NCBI GenBank assembly: GCA_002104985.1
Contig: MCGO01000193.1
Location: 1-64,000, forward strand
Length of the DNA: 64,000 nt
Origin: Rhizoclosmatium globosum
Lineage: Eukaryota > Chytridiomycota > Chytridiomycetes > Chytridiales > Chytriomycetaceae
Direction: 5' to 3'
The position numbers were made by a program, and so were the translations under genes. The notes beneath the pieces are model-generated. The model was not told where the DNA came from, made no database searches, and saw nothing but the letters and a program-made list of their open reading frames with translations. Below, one piece after another: positions 53,043 to 64,000 of this stretch; the stretch's first letter is position 1, and the number at the start of each line of letters is the position of its first letter.

Positions 53043-55132
53043 TTATTGCCACACATGTACTTTACTATCCGTCAAAACAGCAACACACCCACTCCTCCCA
53101 AACGGAACAACATCCATAACTTTTGCCCCCGTCTCAACGCCAAGCCTCTGAACCTCCCTCACACATCCAGCATCATTCACAGAATTCACAAGAACCTGTC
53201 CCTCCCCACCCGTCATAAACACCAACCCCCCAACCCCACTTGTACCACCCGCACCCCCACTCCTCCGTTCAAAACACCGATTCCGATTCAAAGTCGTATA
53301 CAAAGCCGTATCAAACTCCGCAACATGCTCAAACCCACCGTCCCCATCCTGTCTCCTCTCAACAACATGCGTGCTCCTCCCCCCTCCCCCTCCAACACCA
53401 CCACCACCACTCTTCCTCCAACTCGAAAACAAAACGCCACTCCCACAATCAAACCAAACACCCGAACACTGCTCCCCGCCCCGAAACGTATCCACACAGC
53501 GAACGCCTTCTCCAGCGCTGAAACACTGCATCGGGTCAGACGACAGGTTCTGGACCCAGAAACTAGTGTGCAGTGTTCCGCCGACGAGCGCGTTTGTGGA
53601 TTCGACGTGGTACAGGCTGTGCACGCCGCTGCCGGGACGGCCGAGGGGTGGAGCGTCTTGGAGGGTTTTGAGGGGTGTGGAGGGGTTTCTTGTGTCGTAC
53701 ATGAGGATTTTGGAGGCGGTGCCGGAGCCGGCGTAGAGGATGTTGTCGCGGAGGGTGTCGAATGTGCAGGACCAGCCGGGGGTTGGGAGGTCGATGCTAT
53801 TTTTTTGTGGGTGGGGTTGGTTGTTAGAAGTGGGAGGGATAGGGAGGGAGTAGGTTACCTCATGTTGTAGTCTGATGTTTCGTATGAATATAGCTTCATT
53901 TTTTTGTCGAGGCCTATGGTTAGTAGTGTGTCTCTGACGCCGTTCCGGCTTCGGACTTTGACATCTCGAACCATTGCAGAATGCAGAGGTGTGAAGACGC
54001 GTTGCATTCTGTTTTCAACATCGATTTTCGTGACCCCGAATTCAGTTGCTGTCAGTGCATGAGCGACATATAGGTATCTGATGGATAATCCAAGATTGAG
54101 TGAAACAGGGAATAATGACACAAACTCCATACCCAGTATGATCCCAACTAGAAGCACCGACTCGGACAGTTCCTTTAGTCAACATTACATTCGCCATGAC
54201 TCTATATTTCGCATCAGCACCGCTCCCCATTATTCCAAAGCCAGACTTCATACACCGTTCCCACTCCCTTAGTTTCAACTTCAACTCTTCATTCTCTTTC
54301 TGTACAATAGATAGCTGCAGAAGCGCAGTATCCCGAACTTGATACGCTTTACAAAGATCCGATGTATCAACCGCCGTAAGATTTAGAGCAAATACATGTC
54401 GAACATCATTCGATTTCGCGGGTGCCCTGTTCAAATGGAGTGTGAGAGCGCGTTTTAGGAGACTGGGTCTCTCCTCTTGACAACAGATAACGATGTCTTT
54501 GACTATTCCATCATGATTTCGCTAAAACTCATAGACTCGATCCTTCTTCCAAGATTGCCTGTTTCTTCATATTAACTGATCGACATAACCCCTCAGTTCA
54601 CCATCGAAACCATCGAAACCAATGCCTCCTCTTTTCAACCCATTTCTTCGGTCCACAATAAACCAAACTCAACTTGCAGATAGGACAGATTCCATTCTTC
54701 CCCTTGTCCTTCAACCACAGCTTAATACACTTTGAGCCAAACAAATGGCCGCACTTTAACGAGGCAGTTCTGTGGGTGCCCGTTGAAGACCAGTTTCCCA
54801 TACAAATGATGCATTCATTAAGCGGAGTTTGATCTCTGATTGGAGAGACGTGGACCTTTCGTTTCTTTTGTGGCTTTTCTTTTGGCGATTGGAAGACATC
54901 TTTGATTTGATTTGATTTAATTGGTTTAGTGTTAAGAGAGAAGGTAGGCTGGGTGAGATGGGGTACCTTGGGTGGACTCTGATGGCTGTTGTCTGAGTTG
55001 TTCCTGTTCCTGTTCTTGTTCACTTTCACTTTCGCTTTCCGAGGATTCAACTGGTTCTTGGCGGACACTTTCGCTGGATTCGGAGGCGGAGTCGGAGTCG
55101 TGGACGCTGATGACTTCGATGTCGGAAAGCAT
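53043..55132 (-). CDS. RING plus WD40 ubiquitin ligase, RFWD3-like
   Basis: Five exons (55132-54967, 54899-54602, 54426-54133, 54077-53859, 53796-53043) join in frame to 576 aa. An acidic Ser/Glu-rich N-terminus precedes a RING at about 85-130 (CIICMGNWSSTGTHRTASLKCGHLFG..CIKLW..CPICK), whose extended spacing matches RFWD3. Next come an ALNLTAVDTSD block, a coiled coil (ALLQLSIVQKENEELKLKL) and a C-terminal WD40 propeller (SWDHTG, ILYAGSGTASKILMYDTRN, SKVHVWQ). RFWD3 ubiquitinates RPA and RAD51 at stalled forks and crosslinks in animals and plants. A Gly-rich loop (SGGGGVGGGGG) interrupts one blade. The RING-to-WD40 join crosses a 171-base intron and is the least certain. Confidence 0.75.
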
Positions 55133-55371
55133 TGAATTGGTGGTTGGTCGTTGGATTGGATTGGATTGGATTGGATTCGGACAAAGAAGGAGTAAGTAAC
55201 AGGAAGAATCAAAGAGACCTTGCTAATACTAATAATTAATTATTAATTAATTAAACACATCGGCTCTTTTTCGCTTCCACTTGTTTCCACCAATGGATCC
55301 AATGATCCAAGAATAGCTCAAACCCATTCTTTCTTTGCTTCTTTCTCTGCTCTAAATTCAGCATCAAAAAC

Positions 55372-58300
55372 ATGGCACAACCACCACCACCACCTGATAA
55401 GCACGAATCCGAAGTGGATGTTGCAATTGCAGACGAATTCGTAGACGATGTGAAGGACATTCTGGACCACATGTAACCATGTCTTTACCACTCTATTCCC
55501 ACACTAACTAACTAGCAACAAACACCAACGCAAAGCGACTTCATCGTTCCTCAAACCGATGATCCATCGACACCCGCGTTCACAGTCCGATCCGTGTTTC
55601 TGGGCACGTTGTTTGCCGTTGTTCTCTCGTTTGCGAATACTTGTTTGTCGTTCCGTTCGGCTCCCTTTTCAATTCCGCCTGTCGTTGCAACAATCCTGTC
55701 GTATCCAATGGGAATCTTCTTGAGTAAGGTGCTTCCACGCGGAATACTGAATCCAGGTGTGTTTTTGTTTTGGGGTTCTTTATTGTGCTTGATACTGACT
55801 CCTATGTACCTGCTTGGTTCATAACTACATAGGTGCATTCTCTATGAAGGAACACGTGCTTGTTTACATCATGAGTGCGACTACCACAGCGCCATACGGT
55901 GAGTACCTTAGTTAGGAATCCAGTTGTGACGATGCTCACTAAACTTAACTCGACTCGGACAAGGAATCGACAATGTCATTTCTCAAGTGTACCCGAAATT
56001 GATGGGAAACACGGATATTACTTATGCTCAAGCTCTTGGATTCGTGCTTGTCACTCAGTTCTTGGGATACGGGTTCTCTGGTCTTACTCGTCGTTTCCTT
56101 GTCAAGCCAACTGCCATGTGGTTCGTTTCTTTCTTGTTATCTTCTTGCTTTTGAGTCTAACACCCTGTTTAGGTGGCCATCCAACCTCACTACTATTGCC
56201 CTCTTCTCATCCTTCCACAAGGCAGAAACTGGAGCAATCGCTGGAGACAAGTGGAAAATGTCACGAACAATGTTCTTCTGGATTGCATTTGCAGGAATGT
56301 TTGTGTATGAGGTACCTAGTTCACAGTCCTCACTCCCGCAATTTCTCCTAACAACTTTTCCAAGTGGATTCCCGGCTTCTTCGCGCCCGTCCTCCAAGCC
56401 GTTTCCTTCGGCTGTCTCTTCGCAGGCCGCGGCTCCGCCCCCTCAGGCGTTCTTTCCCGCTACAACGCAATCGCAGGTTCAGCGCTAAACGGCGTCGGCT
56501 TCCTCGGCCTCACCTTCGACTGGACAAACATTGGCGGTATCAACTTTGCCCAACCCTTCTACGCGAACCTCTGCAACACGCTCGGAAACATTCTCTTCCT
56601 TTGGATCGCAACCCCGCTCATGTACAACGCAGACACGTTCGGTATCAACGAGAAGTTACGCTTGGGAGGGTACCAAGGCTCTCTGAACCCAATCATAAAC
56701 TCAGCCGGTCTCTTTGTCGGTGCAGCCAAGGGCATAAAACCACAAGGCTCGAAAATCCGTCCAAACTTTTTTTACAACGTGTCCGATAACTACAACCTGA
56801 ACGTTACCGCATACAACGGTGTCGCACCAGTTCACATTACATCCACATTCACACTCTCATACGCTTCATCGTTCCTCACCGTAACAGCGGCTTTAGTCCA
56901 CGTTGGTCTCTGGTACGGAAAGGATATCTACCGTCAGACAATGAACGCCCTCCGTCAAGTCCGTGACGAAGTCGACGCCCTTGACAAACACGTCAAAATG
57001 ATGGAATCGTACCCAGAAGTGCCCGACTGGATGTACCTCATCTTCATGGCGATCTGCACAGCCGGAGGTAAACCCCTTCCCTCCCCCACCTTTTCCAAAT
57101 CTGACAACACACCCATCCAAACAGGCCTCCTCGTCTCCCTCCTAACACCCTTCGGAATGCCATGGTGGGGCATATTCTTCAACCTCTTCCTCGTATCCCT
57201 CTTCGTCGTCCCCTACGGCTCAATCTACGCAATCACCGGTGTGCAGATGTACCTAAACGTCCTAACCGAGTTTGTCATCGGTCTCATGATTCCAGGGCAG
57301 ACGATCGCGGTGATGGCGTTCAAGTCGTGGGGCACGAATAATTTGATACAGGCGTTGAATTTGTCGGGGGATTTGAAGTTGGGTCAGTATTTGCATGTTC
57401 CGCCGTATGCGATGGTGGGGGCGCAGATGTTGGGGACGTTTTTGAATGCGGTTGTGGCGACGAGTGCGGCTTGGTTTATGGTGAGTTTTGTGAGGGAGGG
57501 GTGTGCGGATGATTTATTGAATGTTCTTTTGCTGGGTAGATGTTTAACACGAATTCGTTGTTGGGTGGTACTGGATGGGGATACAACTCATATCAAGTCT
57601 TTTATGCTGGTTTGTTTTGTTGTTTAGATGATACTTTTTGAGACTCATACTCTATTTTTCCCGCAGCTGGTGGTATTTGGGGTGCGATTGGTCCTCAACG
57701 CTTCTTTGGTATTGGGTCCATCTACGAAAACCTCATGTGGTGCGTTCGAACTTTCTATTATTTGAGGTAAAACTAATGCTTTGACGTAGGTGCTTCTTGA
57801 TTGGAGCAGTTTCCCCAGTTCTCCCATGGCTTGGAAACAAGTTCATTATTCGAAGCAGATACTGGCATTATATGAACTTTGCCATCTTTTACCAGGTTTC
57901 TTAAAACTCTACCTTCTATCTGTATGATGTCAACGATTCTCTTACTGACGCCAAACTTACAACTAGTTCGCCGGAGTCCAAAGTTACCAAGTCTACGTCA
58001 TTGCGCCATTCGTCACTTGTTTCATTGGACAAATCATCATCTACAACTACTTCAAAGAGTTTTACCAAAAGGTCCATCTCCACCATCCCTCATTCCTATC
58101 AATCTCTCATTCTCCTTTTTTAACAGTACCTGTACGTCATGGGTGCAGCCTTCGACGCCTCCGCCGGTATCGTAACCCTCATCATCTCCGTGATGGGTCT
58201 CCTCGGAACTAATTTCACATCGTGGCATGCTCTCAATCCGTAAGTGCAACCTACACCCGCTAGAAAGTAACCTGATACACACATTAGAAACACTGACAAC

Positions 58301-58414
58301 GTTCCTCTCGATTACTACTGTTACCCAGGCGCGACATACAACGATTGGGATTGTTCATACTACCTTGCTCAGGATATCACGGAGCTTGCGGATGGAACTC
58401 CTTGCGTTGCGTAA
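55372..58414 (+). CDS. OPT family oligopeptide transporter, copy 2
   Basis: Thirteen exons joined in frame to 778 aa: 55372-55472, 55536-55756, 55833-55898, 55964-56120, 56173-56311, 56365-57067, 57125-57480, 57540-57609, 57667-57739, 57790-57895, 57967-58071, 58127-58239, 58288-58414. All OPT landmarks are present: IVPQTDDPSTPA, RGILNPGAFSMKEH, GYGFSGLTRRFLV, GGYQGSLNP, LMIPGQTIAVMAFKSWG, HVPPYAM and WGAIGPQRFF. It should be a proton-coupled importer of small peptides or chelates at the plasma membrane. It has far more introns than copy 1 (three) or copy 3 (two). Confidence 0.9.
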
Positions 58415-59269
58415 AAAAGGGGGTTATTTTTGCGATGACGAGGTGCGATGTTTGTGCGGTATCGATTTACAATTGTGCTTACAAATTCGAATAAATGATT
58501 AAAAAAAAGCGTCTTGATTTTTGACGGAGATTACGAGGTGGCGTTGTTTGGGTGGCTGTGAGGTGTGTTGGTTGTGTTGAGTTGCTTGGTGTTATTCAGC
58601 ATGGGTGTACTGCAGCAATAATCTTTGACCACCATCAACGAATGAGCATTTGCGTAAGGTCTGCACTTCTTTCCTTCTCTCTCATAGGCATCCTTTCGTT
58701 TAATGCATTTGTCAGACCATCTCAAGAACAACTTCCATTGATTAAAATTTTCCGAACGCCTCCAAAAATTCCATCTTCGCCCATCTCCCTCAACCTCTGT
58801 GCTTGATATTGTGTGTCCCTTCCTGCTCTTCGAAGAGGCTGGTTGTTGTGGAATCAGAATGCAGGACGTGGAGTATAGCAACGTATCGTTAAATACAGCG
58901 AAGCGGTGAAAGATCCGTTTGAAGGCGTCTTTTGATTAAATCACAATTTTGAAGGCTGATATCGCAGGCTGTGTGGCTCTCAAATGTGGCCATGGCACAC
59001 CCGCCGCCAACGCTAAACGTTGATGAAGCAGTCTCGACACCATCGAAACTGGTGCACAGCAACTCAAGCAATAAAAACAATCCTCGCATGCATTGCAGCG
59101 CGATAAGCACTCATAAATTTCATCATTTCTCATCTCCATTTCAAATGAAATCACCATCTTTTTCTTCATATTGGGAGATGAGCCACCTGCAGGGCATAAA
59201 AAGAAAGAGGGTTCCAAATCGCCCTCTTTTCTTCATTTTCACAGCCTTCAAGCACGCCGCTTCTTACAA
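58415..59269. other. Intergenic region between OPT copies 2 and 3
   Basis: Only short frames without coding character are seen. It should contain the OPT copy 2 3' end and the OPT copy 3 promoter. Confidence 0.5.
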
Positions 59270-61687
59270 ATGACGCCGCTTGAAGAGAAACCACACCACG
59301 AAGAGGATGTTATCATCCAGGAAGAGTCATTGGAGGATGCAAGTATATTGAGGAGCACATGTATGTCTTACTCTTTCCCTCCTGTAACTGTATCTAACGA
59401 TACATAAGTGATTTCATTGTGCCTCAAACTGATGACCCTTCAACTCCATGCTGGACATTCCGTTCCGTATTCATTGGAACCTTCTTCGCCATCATCCTCT
59501 CAGTAGCAAACACAGCCCTCTCATTCCGTTCAGCGCCATTCTCAGTTCCATCAGTTGTCGCCGTGATTCTCTCATACCCAATCGGTCTCTCCCTTGCCGC
59601 CGCCCTCCCATCAGGAATTCTGAACCCAGGCCCCTTCTCCATGAAAGAGCACGTCATCATCTACATTCTCTCCGCAACCACCACAGCTCCATATGGTATG
59701 ATAACGTCATTGTGCAAGTCATGCCAGGTCTCATGAACGCCGGAGATATCACGTTTATGGCTGCTCTCGGTTTCGTTCTTGTCACTCAGTTTTTGGGATA
59801 CGGGTTCTCAGGACTTACTCGGCGATTCCTTGTCAAGCCAACTGCCATGTGGTGGCCATCGAACATGACAACTATTGCCTTGTTTGCTTCGTTCCACCAG
59901 AAGCTGCTGGTAATGCGACTGTGGACACTGAGCGCTGGACAATGTCCAGAACCAAGTTTTTCTGGATTGCTTTTGCTGGAATGTTTGTGTATGAGGTTTG
60001 TATTCAACTGAACGCTCCCATCAATACTAATAATTTATGCTACAGTGGATCCCAGAATTCCTGGCTCCAGCCCTCCAAGCCGTCTCCATCGGATGTCTTA
60101 TCGCCGGAAAGGGTAACGGTCCATCTGGAGTCCTCAGCAACTTCAACAACATTGCTGGATCCGTTACCCAGGGAGCCGGATTCCTCGGAATGACTTTCGA
60201 CTGGAACAACATTGGTGGAATTACTTTGCCCAACCATTCTACGCCAACGCCATCAAAACCATCGGATACATTGTCTTCCTTTGGATCGTAACTCCAATGA
60301 TGTACGCTTTTGACACCCTCGGAAACAACGCCGACTTCCACATGGAGGTTACCAAGGCTCATTGAACCCAATCTTGAACTCTCCCGGTCTCTTTGTGGGT
60401 AACAAGAACGGAACTCTGCCAATTGGAACCAAAGTCTCTGCCAAGTACTTTTACAATGTTTCTGACAACTTCAACTTGGATACCAAGAAGTACAACAATG
60501 TTGCTCCAGTTCGTATTACATCCATGTTCGCTCTTTCATACGCTTCGTCCTTCTTGACTGTCACCGCTGCTTTGGTTCACGTTGGTCTTTGGTACGGAAA
60601 GGACATCTACCGTCAGACAATGAATGCCTTCAGACAAGTCCGTGATGAAGTTGACGCCCTTGACAAACACTCCAAGATGATGGAAGCTTATCCAGAAGTC
60701 CAGACTGGGTCTACGTTATCTTCATGGTCATTTGCATGGCTGGAGGCTCGCCATTCTCTCTGGACCCCGTTGGTATGCCATGGTGGGGAATCTTCTTCAA
60801 CATCTTCATGGTTGGCATCTTTGTCGTTCCATATGGCTCCATCTACGCAATCACCGGTGTCCAGATGTACTTGAACGTTCTCTCCGAGTTTGTTATCGGT
60901 CTCATGATTCCAGGACAGACAGTCGCTGTCATGGCTTTCAAGTCATGGGGAACCAAAACTTGATTCAAGCCTTGAACTTGTCAGGAGACTTGAAGCTTGG
61001 TCATTACCTCCATATCCCACCTTACGCGATGGTTGGCGCGCAAATGCTTGGAACTTTGATTAATGCCGTTGCTGCGACCGCGACCGCCTGGTTCATGATG
61101 TTCAACACTAACAAGCTTCTTGGGTCAACCGGTTGGGGTTACAACTCATACCAGGTATTCTACTCCGCCGGTGGTATTTGGGGAGCTATTGGTCCCCAGC
61201 GTTTCTTTGGTATTGGATCCGTGTATGAGTCCTCCTCTGGTGTTTCTTGATTGGTGCCATTGCTCCAGTTCTTCCATGGTTGGCAAACAAGTACGTGTAC
61301 AAGTCACGATTCTGGTACTACTGCAACTTCCCAATTTTCTTCCAGTTTGCCGGTGTGCAGACATACCAAGTGTATTTGATTGCGCCATTCCTTGCTGGAT
61401 TCGTTGGACAGGTTATTATCTTCAATAGATACAAGGAGTTTTACCAAAAGTACTTGTACGTTATGGGAGCTGCTTGGGACGCCGCTGCCGCGATTGTTAC
61501 TCTTCTTGTTGCCATCATTGGTTTGTCAGGATACACGTTTGACAAGTGGTGGGCTCTCAACCCAAACACAGACAATGTTGCGATCGATTATTACTGCTTC
61601 CCAGGAGCTTCCTACAAAGATTATGATTGCTCGTACTACATTGCACAAGGTCTTAACGAGACTGCGGAGGGTATTCCTTGCGCTTAA
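59270..61687 (+). pseudogene. OPT family transporter, copy 3, with eleven single-base contractions
   Basis: Three exons (59270-59360, 59409-59995, 60046-61687). Protein-level similarity to copy 2 is continuous from IVPQTDDPSTPC to DYDCSYYIAQGLNETAEGIPC, but the frame changes repeatedly. Each change is explained by one base missing from a run of two or more: near 59342, 59699, 59903, 60223, 60344, 60700, 60747, 60755, 60770, 60956 and 61231. Adding eleven bases makes the exon total divisible by three (776 aa), next to 778 for copy 2. No nonsense substitution or larger deletion is seen. A real pseudogene normally shows mixed lesions, so under-polished consensus in a multicopy gene is the likely cause. 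If the frame is intact the product is a normal OPT carrier. Confidence 0.8.
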
Positions 61688-62057
61688 ACTAAGCTTGTTG
61701 AAATATTCCTATACTATAATTGAATCGTTTCTATGCTCTCTACGGTAAAAACTGCGTAAATAAAGCTGTGTACGAATGTGAAACTCGTTTTGTGAAGCTA
61801 TGATAGGGAAGAATCGGAGTTTCCCTTTCACCCTGATTTAAATACCTTTCGTTTCTATAAGCAAATTGTTAATCATCTATGTCTGAGCGTCTGAACTATT
61901 GGTCATCGATGTCAAATACACCATATCAATCAAAGATGCAAAAGGGGTATGCTTTATTCACTCAAAGAGCGACAATCTATCGAATGCAAGACAATGCAGA
62001 TTATACAGAAACAAGGTATAGAGCCTCATAGGTGGCAGTGCAGAGAAGACACAGCCT
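61688..62057. other. Intergenic stretch, nothing supported
   Basis: No gene is visible between the OPT copy 3 stop and the small minus-strand gene that follows. A short AT-rich region could hold polyadenylation signals for both. Confidence 0.5.
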
Positions 62058-62312
62058 TCACGCCTTGCTCCGCCTCCACTTTGCAACAGGAGGAGCAGCC
62101 AGCACTGCAACGACAGGCACAGCAACTCCAACATTCTCCTTCTCGTGCGACACACCAGAAACAGTCGGTGTCCCAGGCAGAGGACTGCTCGCTCCACCAA
62201 CTGGTGCAGACCTAGTCCCAATCTGGAGGGTTCGAATCAATCGGTTGTCCTGGTTCTGAATCACATCGAACTGAGTACGGCGGAGGAGAGGAGTCAGTGG
62301 CCGGGCGTTCAT
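62058..62312 (-). CDS. Small unknown protein 1
   Basis: An 84-aa frame from MNARPLTPLLRRTQFDVIQ, Pro/Val/Ala-rich in the second half. The LRRTQFDV stretch weakly resembles the LKRRNNFMV stretch of the next gene, so the two may be related. No signal peptide or membrane helix. A 27-codon upstream extension in frame is possible. Confidence 0.4.
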   Translation of the reverse strand: MNARPLTPLLRRTQFDVIQNQDNRLIRTLQIGTRSAPVGGASSPLPGTPTVSGVSHEKENVGVAVPVVAVLAAPPVAKWRRSKA

Positions 62313-62561
62313 TGTTTGTTTGGGTTTTGGATTGAAGATTTGACGGCTGGTGCAGGCTCTAGTTTTTTTTTTCAAGTTGGTCCTGAGCGGCAAAGGTAGA
62401 GATTGTTCGTCTGCCGTTTTTTCAAAAGCGGCAATGTAGAAGTTGAGTTGAGTAAGTTTATCTAATAAAGAAGGTATTATTTATTAAAACTAAACAGATA
62501 CGATTAAAGCTAATAAATATTCAACACATGTATGCCAAAACCAACGATGTCGCGCTGAAGC

Positions 62562-62750
62562 TTAAAACCTGTCAAACACTTCCAAGTCCTCCCCAATACT
62601 GCGAACCATAAAGTTGTTTCGTCGTTTCAGACAATTCTTGACAGCATCTGCCTCAGTCCCTGTTGAATTACTCGAATCATGTTGCTTGACGGGAGCACCA
62701 CCTTCATGCTTGGTAGTGGATGATGAAGCAGTGTATTTAGGCTCTGGCAT
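62562..62750 (-). CDS. Small protein with RRNNF..IGEDLEV tail, copy 1
   Basis: A 62-aa frame from MPEPKYTASSST. The C-terminal LKRRNNFMVRSIGEDLEVFDRF is almost repeated in the next gene (RRNNFVIRNIGEDLEVLESF), which supports both as real. The N-terminal part is Ser/Thr-rich and probably disordered. No family recognised. An in-frame ATG at 62813 would add 21 residues, but the paralogue also starts MPAP, favouring this start. Confidence 0.5.
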   Translation of the reverse strand: MPEPKYTASSSTTKHEGGAPVKQHDSSNSTGTEADAVKNCLKRRNNFMVRSIGEDLEVFDRF

Positions 62751-63270
62751 TTGTAATACGATGGTGAAGGATGTGGAAGTTGGAATGTTACTTTCTTTTT
62801 TCATGGGCGGCACAGCCGCTTTTTGAGTCCATCTGGAATCTTGTCGTCATTCCCGATCGCAATCTGCACGTGTTCTTCCTATCGTTTATCCAAAACCAAG
62901 CAAGTGACATTTCGGAGTCGAGACCGAATTGTTATGGACCAGTTTGACTCGGACTGGTAAATTGGTGCGTGCCAGTGAGCGTGCACAAGTGCGTGCACAC
63001 AAAGGCCCATACAGTCTATCTAGTTTGCTCACTCGAATTTACTGCATCGATGTGATCTTATTCTTTTGTTCGTTGGAAATGAAAATGGGGTGGAGCATGA
63101 CAAAGGCATTGAAGCAACGATAACGAGATGCGATGTTATAACTTAGTAAGTTTATTATAATGCGAGCTAATGAAAAGAAGAGACTAAGACTAAATAAGAT
63201 TGTAATTCAACGGTATATGCAGGAGCGGCTGAGGGCGAATGGTTCATTTGAATGCGAAGGTTGACAAGCT

Positions 63271-63446
63271 TTAGAACGACTCAAGGACCTCCAAATCCTC
63301 TCCAATATTGCGAATTACAAAGTTGTTTCGTCGACTAAGTCCACGAGTGTGGCTGATGCGTCTGAGTTCTCAACGCCAGCGACAGAGGCGGTTGATGGCT
63401 TAGTGGTGGCAGTGAGAGTAGAGGCAGTTTCGATTGGGGCTGGCAT
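63271..63446 (-). pseudogene. Small protein with RRNNF..IGEDLEV tail, copy 2, one-base frame break
   Basis: Starts MPAPIETASTLTATTKPS and should end RRNNFVIRNIGEDLEVLESF, matching copy 1. Between ATLVDL and SRRNNF the frame slips at about 63340. One extra base there (GACTTAGTC lacking one base) restores 58 codons in frame. As with OPT copy 3, this is a single-base loss in a duplicated gene, so consensus error is possible. Confidence 0.5.
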
Positions 63447-63850
63447 CTTGATGATTGGTTTGTGGGTTCTCGGCCTTTGTTTTGTGGATTGTTTTTGTTT
63501 TGCATCTGGAACGATTTGATGTTTTTAAAGGTTTCGACGTGGCGTGTGTTGCGAAATTGACAAACCCTCATTTTTGATATCGATACCGTTATCAAGGCTG
63601 GACTCCATGGCGCAACGTGCATGTTCTTCCAGATACGAAGAACTTGAACGGATAATGATATCTGATACTTACGTGTGTCGGAGGCTGGCGGCTGCAAACC
63701 AATTGAACGTATTTCTAATGCGTTCCGAGATGAGCAGAACATCAGCTTCGCTTAACCACGGAGAACCTTCACGTTAAATTGTAAATGAAAGAATGTAGAA
63801 TGCATATGATTTAATGAATGCAAATGAGTTATCTGTTCAGAATTAGAATT

Positions 63851-64000
63851 TCACAAGATCCCGTAGAACCCAGAATCACTCGACCAACTACTATCAACTG
63901 ACGCACTAGAATCATTGGATGCCCTCCGTTTCCTCCACTTTGGAGAAGCAGGTGGAGCAGAAAGAATAGGAACGCCATAAACTTGCACAACTGGTTTTAA
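63851..64000 (-). CDS. Partial unknown protein, C-terminus
   Basis: The minus-strand frame entering from the right edge ends ..KWRKRRASNDSSASVDSS, then WSSDSGFYGIL and a stop at 63851-63853. It is Ser-rich with a basic patch. The N-terminal part lies outside the window. Confidence 0.4.
   Translation of the reverse strand, partial: LKPVVQVYGVPILSAPPASPKWRKRRASNDSSASVDSSWSSDSGFYGIL

Noticed and set aside
53034..53870. 278-codon plus-strand ORF
   Set aside because: It is antisense to the WD40 exon of the RFWD3-like gene; Pro/Thr/His-rich composition mirrors the Gly-rich coding strand.
59270..61687. Programmed frameshifting in OPT copy 3
   Set aside because: Eleven scattered shifts at unrelated runs, absent in the neighbouring OPT genes, fit consensus error or decay far better.
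63544..63777. Plus-strand ORF near the right end
   Set aside because: Short, no homologous pattern, and no paralogue or splice support.

Overview
The window looks like nuclear DNA of an early-diverging fungus, most likely a chytrid. Genes carry many short introns (about 40-60 bases) with GT..AG ends and CTAAC/CTAAT-like branch sites. Fungal transposase families (KDZ and Plavaka) are present together with a fused siroheme synthase, class A-like and 7TM-RGS receptors, and OPT and ABCC transporters. I see no rRNA gene and no convincing functional tRNA gene. Exon joins were chosen by hand. Where I state that a gene is in frame, the exon lengths sum to a multiple of three and the joined reading is open.

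Layout. 1-9.5 kb is accessory DNA: a decayed multi-exon gene (1-2704), an intron-containing serine recombinase whose reading frame ends inside degenerate telomere-like repeats (4340-5563), an orphan ORF without an ATG (5753-6877), tRNA-derived SINE-like repeats (7.0 and 8.6-9.5 kb) and a fragment of an MFS transporter. 9.5-13 kb holds a small secreted LRR protein whose stop codon lies in a SINE unit, and a protein kinase. 13.35-13.88 kb is a row of four related foldbacks just upstream of three tandem 7TM genes (14.0-17.1 kb). 17.4-20.1 kb has a small membrane protein and the siroheme synthase. 20.6-25.2 kb is an ABCC transporter gene with two frame-breaking lesions, one of them a perfect telomeric palindrome. 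25.3-29.1 kb is a homeodomain plus HMG-box gene facing a KDZ transposase tail to tail.

29.3-41.5 kb is mostly ordinary: two MBOAT wax-synthase-like genes, a pair of small NGAGK proteins, a class A-like GPCR, an RBR ubiquitin ligase, an OPT transporter, a C2H2 factor, a Cys-rich GPI-type secreted protein and single-pass membrane proteins. 42.6-47.5 kb is an apparently complete Plavaka-type DNA transposon with a divergent companion gene. 47.8-55.1 kb has more membrane proteins, a fourth 7TM paralogue, a 7TM-RGS receptor and an RFWD3-like RING/WD40 ligase. 55.4-61.7 kb holds two more OPT transporters, one intact with 12 introns and one carrying eleven single-base homopolymer contractions. The end holds three small genes and a partial gene.

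How it fits together: the coherent functional themes are surface sensing and signalling (7TM family, GPCR, 7TM-RGS, kinase) and peptide or metal-chelate uptake (three OPT genes), interleaved with three independent mobile-element types. Single-base contractions at homopolymers recur in multicopy or decayed genes (near 1.6, 16.76, 59.3-61.2 and 63.34 kb), so consensus error should be excluded before calling these genes dead.
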